DNA of 64,000 nucleotides from contig JBBMOA010000007.1 in assembly GCA_037954235.1 (NCBI GenBank), positions 30,617,332-30,681,331 on the forward strand. Direction: 5' to 3'. A program made the translations under genes and the position numbers. This stretch comes from Aulostomus chinensis. Its lineage: Eukaryota > Chordata > Actinopteri > Syngnathiformes > Aulostomidae. Every line of letters begins with the position of its first letter. Position 1 is the stretch's first letter. The notes under the pieces were generated by a model. That model saw nothing but the letters and a program-made list of their open reading frames with translations, was not told the origin of the DNA and did not search any database. This document shows positions 35,107-47,411 of this stretch, one piece after another.

Positions 35107-35153
35107 GCCTTTGAACTGGACGATGTTCTGATGTCCACCAACATGGTTCCACC

Positions 35154-38100
35154 ATGAGCGAGCAGCCGCTGGACCGCTGGTGTAAGTTCTGGGTCTTCAC
35201 TGTGATTGTTTAGTGTTAAGCTAGCTTAGAAGTTAGCATTTGCTCTTTGGCTCTAAATCCAGACCCAGATCAGATCAGTTGTGATCCTGGCCCGAGTGTG
35301 GCCATCAGAACCATCAGATCCAGCGCTGCCAGGGTGATAATCTGCGTGTCACGACAGCGTCTTTGATTAGACGGAATCATTGATCGCTCTGACGTTTGTT
35401 TGATGTACAGAACCTGATAATTAATTGATACTTGTCAGTGGTCCAAACCATGTTTTTTGGACCACAAGATGTAGGGACAGCACCACCTAGAGGTGCACAG
35501 CAACCAAGTTCAATCTGAATGTTGTTGTCACTGCACTGCTCTTCCGACCCAAAGCCCACATGACTTTCCCCTCTACAAGTTGTTTTTGTTCTTGTACTGC
35601 GATCGTCAGCGAGTACTACTTCTGCCTGATTTGCTACACCGACTTCACCTTTAACTTGGCCGGGGACTCAGGTGCTTAGTTTGTGTACTTACCAAAATCC
35701 AAAAACATGTAACAACATTGAAATGTTCTTTATCCAGAATCTGGTTTATGGACACTTCCTGCAACACCAGCTCCACTGGTGCCCCCTAGAACTAAAAGTA
35801 CATCAGAATACAGCAGGTTTGTGGTGGTCTCGCGAGGCGACGCTGTCATGACGGGCTTTGGACCTCAGCTGTTAGCACACAGTTCCCCTAGTTGACTTGG
35901 CTTCTTCCCTGAGACGAGGTATTTGTCCTCCAGTCTGTGAGGAGTGCCAGGACTATTTCCAGAAGGAGTGTCCATCTCACGGGCCCCCAGTGTTTGTCCG
36001 CGACACCTCCGTGGCTCCGGGGTTAGCCAACAGGGCAGCACTCACAGTCCCGTCAGGTCTGGAGGTCTTCACTCGGGGAGACGAGGTGGATGTGTGCTGC
36101 GTGGATCCGAGCTTCCCCAGGGGGGCGGTGTTCGGTCCGTATGAGGGAGAGCTGGTGTCCAAGGACAAGTCGACGGGGTTTTTCTCCTGGATAGTGAGTG
36201 ACCTGTTCAGTACCCAACATCCTTGCCAGTACCAGTGACCCGTTCCAGCAACAGCACAGGATCCTATTCAAGCAGTTTCATTCTGTTGTGACTGTTCCAG
36301 ATTGTCGATGTCAACAACAAATATCAGTCCATCGATGGAAGTGACGAGACCAAAGCCAACTGGATGAGGTCAGTTATCATCATCTTTATGTGAAAGCACC
36401 AGAATAAGATGGCTGCTCAAGTAACCCAACAAAAAAAGTCAGTTGTGGGTTATCACTGCAGTTAGCATTCCTCGCTCACAGCCTCCAGGACAGATTATTC
36501 AATGATGAGTCTGTTTTTACAGGTTTGTGAGGACCTCAGTGGAGGAGAGCGACAGGAACTTGACAGCGTTCCAACACGGTAAAAACATCTACTTCAGAGT
36601 CAGTCGGAAGTTGGCGGCTGGAGAGAAGCTGAGAGTTTGGTACAGCGACGACTACATCCAGCGACTCCACTGCATTTCTCGGGAGAGCATCGACCGCAAC
36701 CTGGACACAGGTGAGGTGGACAAAGCATTTGACTCCAATATGAGACAGAAATTTCACACTACAGTTTTCAAAGGGAGGTGACAAAGTTTGTTAAGGCAGT
36801 CCAGCTCATCCTGTCGGGCGAGTCATGAGTAGAAAAGTCAAAATGCCCCAAATTCAAATTCAGGCTGAAACATCTACTCTTGAAACCAAGATGTCCAACT
36901 GGGTCAGTGCAACAAATTAGTATTAAAGTGTTTAGGAAACCAAGAAACAAACGCTGCCTTCAAATAGAAGTCGTGTTTAGGTTCTTGGAAGTCACGACTT
37001 GTGAACTCATAACTTTTCAGCACAGTTCCACTGGGAGTCACAGGGTGGGTTGGGAGGCATGAATGTGGACTATGACCAAGCTTTATGGTGCTCACGCTGA
37101 GTGGAAGCTTCATGTGGTGAAGAAAACTGTTTGTTCCAGGTGCGATAAAGCCAGACCTTCTGGCCAACTTAAAGAAGGATTTCAAATCTCCGAGTCTGCA
37201 TGAGAAACCTCGGCCCAGTAAGCAACCCGCCGATGAGGCTGACAGCCAGCCTCCTGCCAAGAGGAAGAAGATAGACCTCATCTTCAAAGACGTCCTAGAA
37301 GCTTCTCTGGAGGACCCCTGCAAGGCCAGGTCCCAGTCCTCCTCTCCCCTCGAATGTAAAAAAACACTTAGGTTGGGGTTTAACTCACCTGAAAGCAGTT
37401 TGGGGGTTCCAAAACTGAAGGTGGAGGAGAAAGAGGAGGACAGCCAGACCAGCGAGGAACCCTCCACCTCCCTCTGCCCCAACTGTGTCAAACTGAAGAA
37501 GAGGATCCTGGAGCTGGAGGACGAATTGTTCCGTCTCAGAGGAGAACAAGGGGACACGACTGGTCCTCCACCATCTGAACAGGCCCCACGTCAACGAGAT
37601 CAAGCGCCTCCTCACCCTGAGCAAGGCCCTATTGAGGATTTTCAAGGTTAGTTTAAACTGTGTTTAAGAGAAGAAGTTTCTCTCTAATCAGGAGAATTTG
37701 GTCATTAAAGAAGTCCATGAACTCTTTGCTGCCCAGGGAAACAGGACTACTTGGTTCAGTAGAGCTGTGGCTCTCTGTCAGTCTGGCTCCAGGACTGAAG
37801 AGGAACCTGGGTTGTTCTTGAGTTCCTCTATTAGTGCTGAGTAGTCGGCTGCTCTGGTTCTACCAAGGGCTTTCTTCTAGGTTCAAAGGCCATCTTGCCA
37901 GACTCCATTTGACTCCTCCAGTTTGGAGCAGTGCCATCTTCTCTCCAGTTTCTGGGTTTTTTGTTGAAGCTGTCAGGTTCCAGAACCGTACCAAGGTGCT
38001 TGTTTCCTTGGATTCATAGTTTCTGATAAAAGCGTTCTGTGGAAACACAACCAGATGTTCAGCTTCAGTTCCACATGTTAGGAGGAGGTGGAGGTGTGGT

Positions 38101-41100
38101 TGTGTCAGTGAGGGGTTCATGGACAGACTGATGGACACCAGTTGAGTCTAGAAGAGAGAGAAATGCAGTACCAGACTGTGGTTATCAACATCCTCATGAA
38201 TACTGAAGTCTCCTCCAATCATGACTTGATCTGATTTAGAACTAAACTGATAGAAACTCTGAGGATTCAGATCAGAATCCAGAGTCAGGACCAGGAGGAC
38301 GGTCCCCAATCATCAATCAGAGGCTGGAGAGTTTCCAGGCTGGAGGAGACAAACTGAGAATCAGGCTTTCAGACGAATGGAAACTTCTTCTGGTTTGGGA
38401 TTTATTACTAAACTGGTGTCAACAATGGCAGCAGCGCCACCTCCTGGGCCAGAGCCTGGAGGAATGTGAGTGTTCCTGTGACTGGAGGAGTGGATTCATT
38501 CAGACTAGCATCCTCATCGTCACCAGCCAGGTTTCAGTGAGACTCAGCAGGTCAACACAACTGTCAGGTATCACTTCATTCACTGGTTCAGTTTTCAGCA
38601 TCAGAGGTCTGATATTTAATCGTCCTCATCTAATTCTGATATTCTGTTGAGTTAATTTAGTGGCTGAGTTAACTTGGATCAGGTTTTTCTGATTGACTCC
38701 TCTACAGTAGAACTGGAGTGAGTAAACTGACGTGGTGGACAGACACAGTCTCTATGGGGGTGTGGGTGGGTAACTGCCCCCTAGTGGACACGCAGAGAAG
38801 CGTGTAAGATGGCAGCTCTGCTTCCTGGGCTGCGTCCGAATTGCCAAGTTGGTCTGATCGTAGGTCTCAGAGCAGGTCGTAGGCTGTCCGAAACTGCAAC
38901 TGGCGCGAGTAGCGACGTATTTCGCAACCTAAATTCCAGCCTAAACACGCCCACATTGTAGGTCGGTTCAGGTGCATCCTACGGAGCAGCCTATGGCCCA
39001 CAATGCACCACGGACGTCTTCTTCGTCCCCTAAAAACTTGTGGATGCGCAAGCCAAGTTTGCGCCACCAACAGTCTCCCATTCTTATGCAACACAAACAT
39101 TTATAGTTGTTGATGACTAAAGGTGTGTTCACACCTAACGCAACGCGGTGTGAACGCACCTTTACAGGTGCGTTCAGAGTGGAGTGCAGTACGACAGTCA
39201 GGCCAGCAGGTGGGGCTTTCGTTGGTGCTGTCTACCTATTTGCAGTATTTGTGCTCTGCCAGCAGAGGTCGTGCTTCACCACCAATCTTCTAGGGTGTCT
39301 GAATGGTGCCGCTGCGTTTAGGTTGTAGGAGTAGGACGTAGGTTGCCACTTGGCTATTCGGACGCAGCCCTGGTCTGAAGTCTGGGTTCTCAGGGTTCTG
39401 GTTCTGTTATAGACTGGGTCATATTTCTGGAAATGAATGCCGTCCCTCCTAATCAGACCAGGTCTCCCCCAGAAAGTTTTCCATTTATCAATGAAGCCCA
39501 CTTGGTTTGCTGGACGCCACCTCGACAGCCAGCAGTTGAACGCTGACATGCGGCTAAACATGAGGTTGCTGGTCCGGTTAGGCAGGGGTCCAGAGACACT
39601 ACGGGGTCCAACATTGTCTTCACACACCGACTCAGTATTAATCTTGGTGACCTCTGACTGTCATTACTGCCGACATGAATAACGATTTTATCGTATTTAC
39701 GTTTACTTTTAGCCAGCAGTTTAAAGTCTGACTCAGCGTCGCCCTCTGGCCCCTGGAGTACACTTGACTGTGGTCGCCGGTGTCGCTAATGTCACGTTCC
39801 TCAGAATGGAACTTCCAATTACCAGAGTCGGCTTCTCAGCGGATGTGTCGCCGAGTGGGCAGAACCTATTACGTGATATTATTATGTGAAGCGGTGGTTG
39901 GTCACTGACAGTCGGCTTGTGCTTAAGACTACGCTTCCTTTGGACAGTCACCCAGCCGCCCTGGGTTCCCAGCTGATGGGGAGCTGCCAGGGAACAGTAG
40001 TCAGGCCAAGCCAGGAGCTAAGCTAGGGCGGTCCAACACAGTGTGGTCAAACACAGTTTGCCTGAATGTCAGCTCAAACAGCCACATACACAGTATTTCA
40101 GGCTCTACACTACTGTGGCTTGCTTGGAGAAAACCTTCAAGTATATGCAGAATCTGAAGGACCATGTGACACATAACTACAATCATTGCTATGACCTGAT
40201 AATCGCCTTTACCTGTGCAGGTATGGAGCCGCTGACACCGACACAAATGGCTCTGGATGAAGATGACCAGGATGTGGATTCGGCTGACGAATCAATTGCT
40301 GCAGATCTTGTGATTTCTCCTGAGGACTCTTCAAAGCTTTCATCAGGAGGAGGCCGGCGGATTCGTCGCTTCAAGCAGGAGTGGCTGAAAAAATTCTGGT
40401 TCCTTCGCTACTCACCAACCCTTAATGAGATGTGGTGCCACGTCTGCCGCCAGTATACTGTTCAGTCATCCCGGACTTCAGCCTTCATCATCGGCTCCAA
40501 ACAGTTTAAGATCCACACCATCAAGTTGCACAGCCAGAGCAACCTCCACAAGAAGTGTCTGCAGCTCTACAAACTGCGCATGCATCCTGAGAAGACTGAG
40601 GAGATGTGCAAGAACATGATGCTGCTCTTCAATGCAGCGTACCATTTGGCCCTTGAGGGACGGCCCTTCTCCGACCTTCGTCCACTTGCAGACCTTTTGA
40701 AGAAGTGTGACCTCAAAGTGGTGGACCAGTACATGAACGAAGGAGACTGCCAAATTCTTGTCCACCATATTGCCAGGTCTTTGAAAGAGGACCTGGCTGA
40801 GAAGATGCGTCTCTCCCCCTTTTTAAGTGTCATAATGGATGCACAAAATGACGACCTTTTCTCAGATATGGTTGCAGTCTACATTCAGTTCAGCACCAAC
40901 GAGGGCTCCCCCAGTACTGAGTTCCTGTCTTTGCAGAGACTGAGCATGGCGAGTGTCGATGGATATCTTCAAGCAATGGATCGAGCCTTTGGAGTTCTGG
41001 GCCTCAGATTTCAGGATCTACTGGTGGTAGCATTGGGGGTTGATGGAACTAACATCTCTTCAGTAATGAGAACAAACCTGTGCATAGCTGCACAGAAGAC

Positions 41101-42382
41101 TTTTCCTTGGATTCTCTGCCTTCCCATCATGATCCATCGGCCTCATCTGGAGGTCCTGAATGCCATCAGTGGGAAGGAGCTCTCCTGCCTGGAGGATCTA
41201 GAGAACAACCTCAAGCAGCTCCTTAGTTTCTACCGCTACTCCCCTCGCATGATGACTGAGCTGCGATCCACCGCTCCGACACTCTCCGAGGAGACCGAGT
41301 TCCTTGGTGACATACGAGCTATACGATGGATTATAGGAGAACCAAATGTGCTGAATGCTCTAATCAAAGATTACCTAGAGGTAGTGGCCCACCTGAAAGA
41401 GATCAGCAACCAGACACAGAGGGCTGATGCCGCTGCCATCGCTCTTACCCTCCTCCAGTTCCTCACAGACTACCAGTCAGTGAAGCTCATCTATTTCCTT
41501 CTGGATATCATCGCTGTTCTCTCGCGATTAGCCTTCACCTTCCAGGGAGAGTATCTGCTGGTGTCGCAAGTGGAGGCTAAAATAGAGGAGGCCATTCAGG
41601 AGATCGGACAGTTGGTGGACTGCCCTGGAGAGTACCTACAGGAGTTTGAGGAGAATTTCCGCGAAAGTTTCAATGGCATTGCGCTGAATAATCTGCGCGT
41701 TGCTGAGTCCAAGTTTCAATCAATCCGAGAAAAGATCTGCAACAGGAGTCAAGGAATCTTGTCTCAGCGGTTGGACCTGCAGAGCCGCTCTTTTGCTAAA
41801 GCCTGCAAAGTCCTGGACCTGTCCACCTGGCCTCACAACCAGGATGACTTGAAAGCCTATGGGGAGGAGGAGATCCAGATGATATTCAACCATCTGGAGT
41901 CGATTCCCTCCGGCATGCAGGAAGGCCATCAGGTTGTGACAGAGGCCCGGGGCAGCCTGGTGGTGGAATGGAAGGACCTGAAAGCAGACTACTACAGTAT
42001 GAATGGTTTTAAGGAGGTCATCAGTCACATCTGCAGGTACAAGCAGCGTTTCCCGCTGCTCAACCGGATTGTGCAGGTTGTCAGAGTCCTGCCCACGTCC
42101 ACAGCCTGCTGTGATAAAGGACGTGGGTCTCTACAGAAGATGTGCAAGAATAATCGTTCGCGACTGACCCTGGAGCAGATGAACGATTTGCTGACCGTGG
42201 CAGTTAATGGACCGCCTATCACAAACTTCGACGGGAAGCGAGCATTGGACAGCTGGTTCGAAGAGAAGTCTGGCAGTAGTTACTCTCTCTCAGCAGAGGT
42301 ACTGAACAGGATGTCGTCTGCTGACCAGAAATCTGTCCTGCACAGTGTCGACGTCAACACTGATTTCTACCCAGACATCTAA
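35154..42382 (+). CDS. prdm11: PR domain-containing protein 11 with hAT-like C-terminal region
   Basis: Exons: 35154-35181, 35934-36193, 36301-36368, 36523-36710, 37140-37646, 40221-42382; all phases join, giving 1070 aa. The start ATG (ACCATGA context) is the first in its exon after an in-frame TGA at 35112. Order: zinc knuckle CEECQDYFQKECPSHGPP (about 11-28), PR/SET domain (about 40-185, with GPYEGE, IDGSDETKANWMR, FQHGKNIYFRV, LRVWYSDDY), basic KKIDLIFKDVLEASLE segment, CPNC plus a leucine-rich coiled coil (about 305-330), acidic segment, TTF/BED-like finger and transposase-like region. The PR part matches mammalian PRDM11 closely. PRDM11 is a nuclear PR-domain factor reported as a transcriptional repressor; a methyltransferase activity is not evident. 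Human PRDM11 has a longer N-terminus, so upstream coding exons could be missed. Confidence 0.93.
35934..36710 (+). CDS. prdm11: prdm11 exons encoding zinc knuckle and PR/SET domain
   Basis: Three exons (35934-36193, 36301-36368, 36523-36710) encode residues 10-181. The junctions FFSWI|IVDVNN, WMR|FVRTS and LDTG|AIKP fall at the expected places compared with human GFFSWLIVDKNN and WMRYVV. The motif pattern is that of a PR domain rather than an active SET domain. Confidence 0.93.
37140..37646 (+). CDS. prdm11: prdm11 exon: basic region, CPNC and coiled coil
   Basis: Encodes about residues 182-350. KRKKIDLIFKDVLEASLE is shared with human PRDM11. SLCPNCVKLKKRILELEDEL gives a zinc-binding-like CxxC followed by a short leucine heptad, also found in human (FCPNCIRLKKKVRELQAEL). 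Enters and leaves in phase 1. Confidence 0.9.
37700..40060 (-). mobile_element. Decayed LINE (L2/CR1-like, ORF1 esterase + ORF2 endonuclease), antisense in prdm11 intron 5
   Basis: The minus strand from about 39950 to 39380 encodes pieces of an SGNH/GDSL-type esterase ORF1: KPTLVIGSSILRNV with a following GAR motif, then FSRMSAFNCWLSRW, VGFIDKWKTFWGRPGLI and RRDGIH. Further along the minus strand (about 38600-37850), VDLLSLTETWL, FHSSESLILSLS and LDSTGVHQSVHEPLTDT correspond to the endonuclease part of ORF2 in such LINEs, with many frameshifts and stops. A TIR element at 38828-39369 separates the two parts. Esterase-bearing ORF1 is known from CR1/L2-type fish LINEs. Non-functional; outer borders approximate. 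Confidence 0.75.
38828..39369. mobile_element. Non-autonomous DNA transposon, ~542 bp, TIR GGCTGCGTCCGAAT
   Basis: The left end GGCTGCGTCCGAATTGCCAA and the right end TTGGCTATTCGGACGCAGCC are inverted copies differing at one position over 20 bp. CTG lies directly outside both ends (38825-38827 and 39370-39372), compatible with a 3-bp PIF/Harbinger-type duplication. The register is ambiguous because CCTGG also flanks a shorter TIR. Internal sequence has further inverted words (GGTGTGTTCACACC, GGTGTGAACGCACC) and no transposase. Confidence 0.72.
40221..42382 (+). CDS. prdm11: prdm11 terminal exon: domesticated hAT-transposase-like region
   Basis: A single 2162-nt exon, aa 351-1070. After the acidic MEPLTPTQMALDEDDQDVD stretch comes a zinc finger of TTF/BED-like form with C423-x2-C426 and H454-x5-H460. 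Then come segments reading like the hAT catalytic core: SVIMDAQNDD (first acidic position, D557), LGVDGTN (second, D625) and a degraded CxxH motif, IMIHRPHLEVL. The C-terminal LTLEQMNDLLTVAVNGPP...LDSWFEEKS resembles the end of hAT dimerisation domains such as ZNF862-type proteins. The frame is fully open and the protein is strongly conserved in style with the human long form as I recall it, so it is host-used and not a live element. Confidence 0.8.
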
Positions 42383-42701
42383 GAGTTCAGCTTGTCCATC
42401 CCCTCAACCCTCCAACCAGGACTCCATCAGAAGTCACATGCGTGCCCCACACAAGAATACAATCGCACACAAGTTATGCAAGTTAGCGAGGAAATCTTCC
42501 CACTTTTGAGCTTACGAGGTTCCTGCAGGAATATCAAGCACTGTCAACACCTAGTAAACAGAAGCCTCTCCCACCGCACCGACCCGAGTTCTACAGCTGT
42601 TGTTGTTGAAGATATTCGAAACCTTGCTGTTTTCAACTGAACCAGCCTGAATTCTGATTCCAGTCTTGAGCTGAATGATTGTTCTATCGACGGAGAGTTT
42701 T

Positions 42702-42707
42702 AATAAA
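42702..42707 (+). terminator. prdm11: Candidate prdm11 poly(A) signal AATAAA
   Basis: 320 bp after the stop codon. A second AATAAA lies at 43629-43634. Which one is used cannot be told from sequence. Confidence 0.5.
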
Positions 42708-42729
42708 ATGGTTGAGTGAATAATGAAAT

Positions 42730-45700
42730 GAATTTGCTCAAATACAAGCTACAAATCCACTGTCAAACTAGATCAACTGAAAAAAAATTGCAGTGCTACT
42801 GAATGGTCGTCAGAGAGGTGCTCGAGTCCAAGTAGAATCTTCAAGTCAAAAAGTACTCCACCAGTATAACTCGCTCCAGACGGGAGTACTTGACTTTTTC
42901 ACAAAAGGCGGCTGATACATTAAAAAAAAAACAAACAAACACTTTAATTTGAGCTAAAAACAAACTTTTGGTTCTTGTCTTCACAGTTTTCAAGGTAAAA
43001 AATATCCTCTGTGTCTTGCTGCAAACCTGATTCAGGGACTCAGAACTTGTTCGTTGTTGGTGAGAATGTTCGGAGCGGTTGAAACAAGGTTGGCTGACCG
43101 TTAGCCGTCGGTGTGAGGTGCCTGCTGTTGACCAACTAAATGTGCTACGAAGCGTCTCAGTGCTTTAGCTTATTCGTTAATGGACATTCAGTCACGTGCC
43201 TGATAAAAGCTGAAGAATGTGTAAAGGCTTTCTATGTCTTTAATTTGATGCACACAACCTGCTTCACTCTGTTTACAGTATCTTATATATACCTAGTATA
43301 AATACTAAAATAACTGTATACATTTTAAATGCTTTTGAGCCAGTTTTAAGGGACTTTCTCTCTTGAATTTGATGATTGTGCCATAAAAAGAAAAAGGTGC
43401 TATCCTGCTATGCCATAATTGTAATTTGCCATATTTGTCATATCAGATGTTTAGTGCAACAAGTATTGTTGATCTGTAAGCTGCTGTTTTTCTCTGGTTG
43501 GTCTTTAAGAGTCTTTAAGAAGCTTTAAGCATCGGAACTTTGATCTGACTCACTCCTGTTAGCATGTTGCTTTCAACAAACCCTCCTGCGGTACTTTAGG
43601 AACATTTCTGACAGTTAATTCATGCTAAAATAAACAGGATGGTGTAACATCATTGGCTGAGCTGATTTCAGCAGGATGTCACTTGAGTGTTGTTTTGGTA
43701 CAGTTTGTGTACAATAATGAGCCACATTATGTTGTTTTGAGACCAAATGTGAAGCAGTTTTTAAGGCAGACTGACTTTATGAGCACATCAATTTTGTTCA
43801 CCACAGAACTGTTTTGTTTTTTTTTTATTCAATCACCCACATTTACATGGAAAAATCCCATTGGCTGCTGGTGGAGGAACTAGACGACCACTTCCTGTTG
43901 GACTACATTAAGATCTCATCCCTTTGACACTATATTGTGTTTATCGGCGTTTGCTGAGAGAAAAGGGTGGTGGATCACGGAGCTGTGAGAAGGGGGACTT
44001 GTGAGTATCAAAAGGTAAAAATTAGCCTCCAACTTCATCTGAACGTTCTATCAGATTTGGGGAAGATGAACTAATTTTATTATATTGTACTGGGGTGGTA
44101 AAAACATGATCGCTAATTTTATGCAGTGCCAAAAGCAGGAAGCAGAGGTGATGAGATTAGCATAGCTTTGCTTGACTTGACTAAGTGGACAGAAGCGGCT
44201 CGCGTGGATCTTGGTAACACAACTGTTTAATTTGCCACCAAATACATTTGTAAAACTTCCATCAAGCCCATAACTTTCCTTTTTGCAAACATATTTGAAT
44301 CACAATTCCTGAATTTAACTTAAAACGAAGCTAAACTAGCTGCTCCCTCTTATTCCAGTCGTTCTGCTAAGCTAAGCTAATTGCATCCTGTGCTTGGACA
44401 TGAGCGGCAATGATTCACTTTTGGGGAAAAAATGTTGAAAAAAAAACTGTTTCATGACACCGTGGAAGTATTTTTCAAAGACTGTTTGCCTAGCTAGGAG
44501 CCAGCTACTCTTTCCACTTCACTAAATCTGTAGCCTTTTGTTCATGCGGGAAATACAATTACATGTCGAACGCATGCGTCTGAAGGAGTTTTGAAGTTTG
44601 CTTTTGAGTGCAGGACCGGACGATGATTGTAGCTTGATGAGCCGCGTGTTTTTCCTTCACAATTCACCAGCCGCCCAGAGCATTAATAATAGTTTGAGCA
44701 CATTTCAGTTTTTCTGATAGTTTCTGTCTGAAAATATTTGACTCATGAATGCCAATATTTGCTTCATATGTGCTCTAACTGCTGCTCATGCTGTTTTTAT
44801 GTCAGATCCTTCTGGTTTCATAGCCAAAAGACAATTGTGCTTATTTGTTCTTCCCTTTTGCTGTTCTCTTTTTCTTTCGTACACCTGAACATTGAATTAA
44901 AACACATTTAGTCTGGTGATTCGTGCTGTGAACATCTGAGTGTTCTCTGCCCGCTTTCCTCAGTCAGTATGTCACTCACAACAAATCGCGGAGCTCTAGT
45001 TTGACTGATGTCTTGGAACAGAGGCTTGCCGTTTATATGCTGCTTTGTCAGGAGACACAGCGTTGGCGCCTTGTTAGCCTCTCACGTGTCTGGTCAGTGG
45101 CGTGGCGGGAGGTTGTGGGAGTCAGGAAGTGCCAGCGTGGTGCGCTGTCATGCAAAGAGGAATATCTCCAACAGTTGAAGCTGATCTGCCAAGACGGAAA
45201 TCTCAAACAATCTCCTGCCAAGTTCAACGGCTGTTTGGACGCGGGTCAGTGGACGGGGACGTGCAGTCGGGTGGAAGCGTCGACAGACACAAAGATGCTG
45301 TGGACGGGATTTGGCGCATTTGGGATATTTTCATGAAAGTGGAGCAAAATCTGCTTTGCAAATGCTGGTGTCAAGTGTGGCTGAGCTTTTCAGCTGTGTG
45401 CTGTGTTCAGGGAACATGAATGGCTGAGGGTCAGACTGTGACCTCTTTGTCTCGCTGTCAACAAAACAGAAAGAAGTCGTCTTTGTCCTCAGGCCTGGAC
45501 ATCTTCACCAGAGTCCCTTCACTTTTATTCACGTATGAAAAAAGAAAATGTTTGCATCGGGTCGTCCGTCCCTCCCAGTCAGGACGCGACTATCTGGTGA
45601 TCTGTTGTATGTCAGTACACTGAATACGGAGACTCTACTGGCGAACGATAAATGACTCGTCATCATCCTGCAGCATCGCCCATCTGACGTCCTTGGATGT

Positions 45701-46424
45701 GGCCTCATGGAACATGTCGGGCTGCGAAGCCCAAAGTTGGTCTGGGCCTGATTTGGCCCCCGTGTCGACAATAAAATAAACACACAAACATCAAAACGTA
45801 TGCAATAAAAAAGCAGGTAATTTATTCAAATTATTTTAATGTAACACGCTTTATGCTTTGAGGGTAAAAACATGAAGAATCCCTAATGATGTTCTCCTTT
45901 TTACAGCAACTGTTTACGTTTGACTTCATTCAGCTGCTAAGTGAGGAGGGAAGACAGGAAGTGTGGCGACCATATTTGTCTCTCTGTCCTTCGATCAGCT
46001 GATGTGTCAACATAGAAAAAGTGTCCAACAGCAGCTGGATGGAGACAAACATTTCTCTGTCCCACCACTGATGGAGACGTCTGGCACCGCCGGGGCTCTT
46101 CCATCACTGCGCCATCGCCACTTCACCACCTCACCATGCCATCACTACGCCATCGCCGCGTGATCACATCACCGTGTCATCACACAAAACCCTCATGATT
46201 TTATTTTATTTGTTCTCTTTTTATCTTTCTTCTCTCTATTTATTTGGGCTTATACCGGGACCTGAGTCCTACTTCCTTGAAATCATCACGCCATCACACC
46301 CTTCAGAGGTGCTGCTGATGTGTAAGTGTCCTGTGTTCATCACAGTCAGCCTGCACGTTGTGGTTCCACTCTTTCCCTGTAGCACTGGACCACAATTATC
46401 TGAGTAAACGGACTCAGTTTATGT
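42730..46424. other. Intergenic region, no gene recognised
   Basis: AT-rich, possibly partly prdm11 3' UTR up to about 43.6 kb or beyond. Short tandem words GCCATCGCC/CATCAC lie near 46100-46185. No exon, transposase or RNA gene was recognised. Confidence 0.45.
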
Positions 46425-46570
46425 CAAAGCGCTTTACAGTGTCGTCTCATTTGCTGTTCACACACTCACACTCACGCTGATGGCGAGGGCTGCCATGCAA
46501 GGCACCAACCTGCTCATCAGGAGCAATTATGGGTTCAGTATCTTGCTTCCTCAGTTCTGGTCTCCAGTCC
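46425..46570. mobile_element. Dispersed fish repeat fragment (GCGCTTTACA...CAAGGCACCAACCTG)
   Basis: AAGCGCTTTACAGTGTC, CTGATGGCGAGGGCTGCCAT and ACCTGCTCATCAGGAGCAAT are words I recognise from a very common teleost interspersed repeat. Only a fragment is present; the class is not certain. Confidence 0.5.
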
Positions 46571-47184
46571 AAGTGGATCCCTGATCCTCCAGCTGGATCA
46601 AGGAGACCTGGACTCTACCAGAGACCTGGAGAGGTGGTGCCCAGACGTTTCTGGAGTGTTTAGCTGCTGTTAGCATCAGTCTCTTGTTAGCTTCAAGCTA
46701 AATATACATGGCTGGTTCTTCTGCAGTCTGGAGTCACGAAGAAGTGATGGAGGAGGGAGAAACCTCTCAGTGAGCTGAGTACTCCTGGTAGGGAGTACTT
46801 GGAGGGTAAAATGTACTTTTTTGGTGAAGTGTCACTTTAAAGCTGCAGGATCTATCATATTTCTGTCTTCGGCGCCCCTCAGTGGCAGCATCGAGAAGGT
46901 CGCTGTGACAGACAGCCTCTGATTATCTCTGGCATCATGTTGATGTTGAGCGTTGGTTTGGCATCTGAGTGTTTTTGTAGCTGCAGGCGCCTCGGAGGCT
47001 CCACAGCTCCGCACAAACACCCCACTGACCTTTATGGAGTCTCTCATGATTGTGGATTATTGAGGTCAATGAGGGGCTGCAGTGTTTCTACGGAGATGAT
47101 TGTGATGAAAACAAGACATTTATACATCAGCAGAGACAGAACCAGACTGTAGGACCTGCCCGATAAAAGCAGCATAATAAAGCC

Positions 47185-47411
47185 TCAGTGATTGGAGGGG
47201 GGAGGAGGACCCACTGGGCTGGACAGCGAGTCTTTGTGGGCTGACGGACAAAGAGCTGCTCTCAGTAGATGTCTGTCGGTGGACGAGGCTGGACGCCGCT
47301 GCCCGTTGGACGCCGCCGCTGGACGCCGCCGCCGCTGGACACCGCCGCCGCTGGACGCCGCCGCCACTGTCTGTGTTTCCTGGGAGCTGATTAGTCTGGT
47401 GAGGAGGCGAG
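47185..47411 (+). promoter_or_regulatory. 5' region of the CD59-like gene with a GGACGCCGCCGCT repeat
   Basis: Directly upstream of the ATG at 47412 lies GC-rich sequence with about five imperfect 12-18-bp units (CTGGACGCCGCCGC) at 47289-47368. It probably holds the promoter and 5' UTR. No TATA box was identified with confidence. Confidence 0.45.

Noticed and set aside
39107..39328. Palindromic GGTGTGTTCACACC/GGTGTGAACGCACC considered as a separate MITE
   Set aside because: It lies inside the 542-bp TIR element and has no target duplication of its own.
44930..45420. ORFs of 105 and 111 codons in the prdm11-CD59 interval
   Set aside because: No recognisable domain or splice-linked neighbours; overlapping frames.
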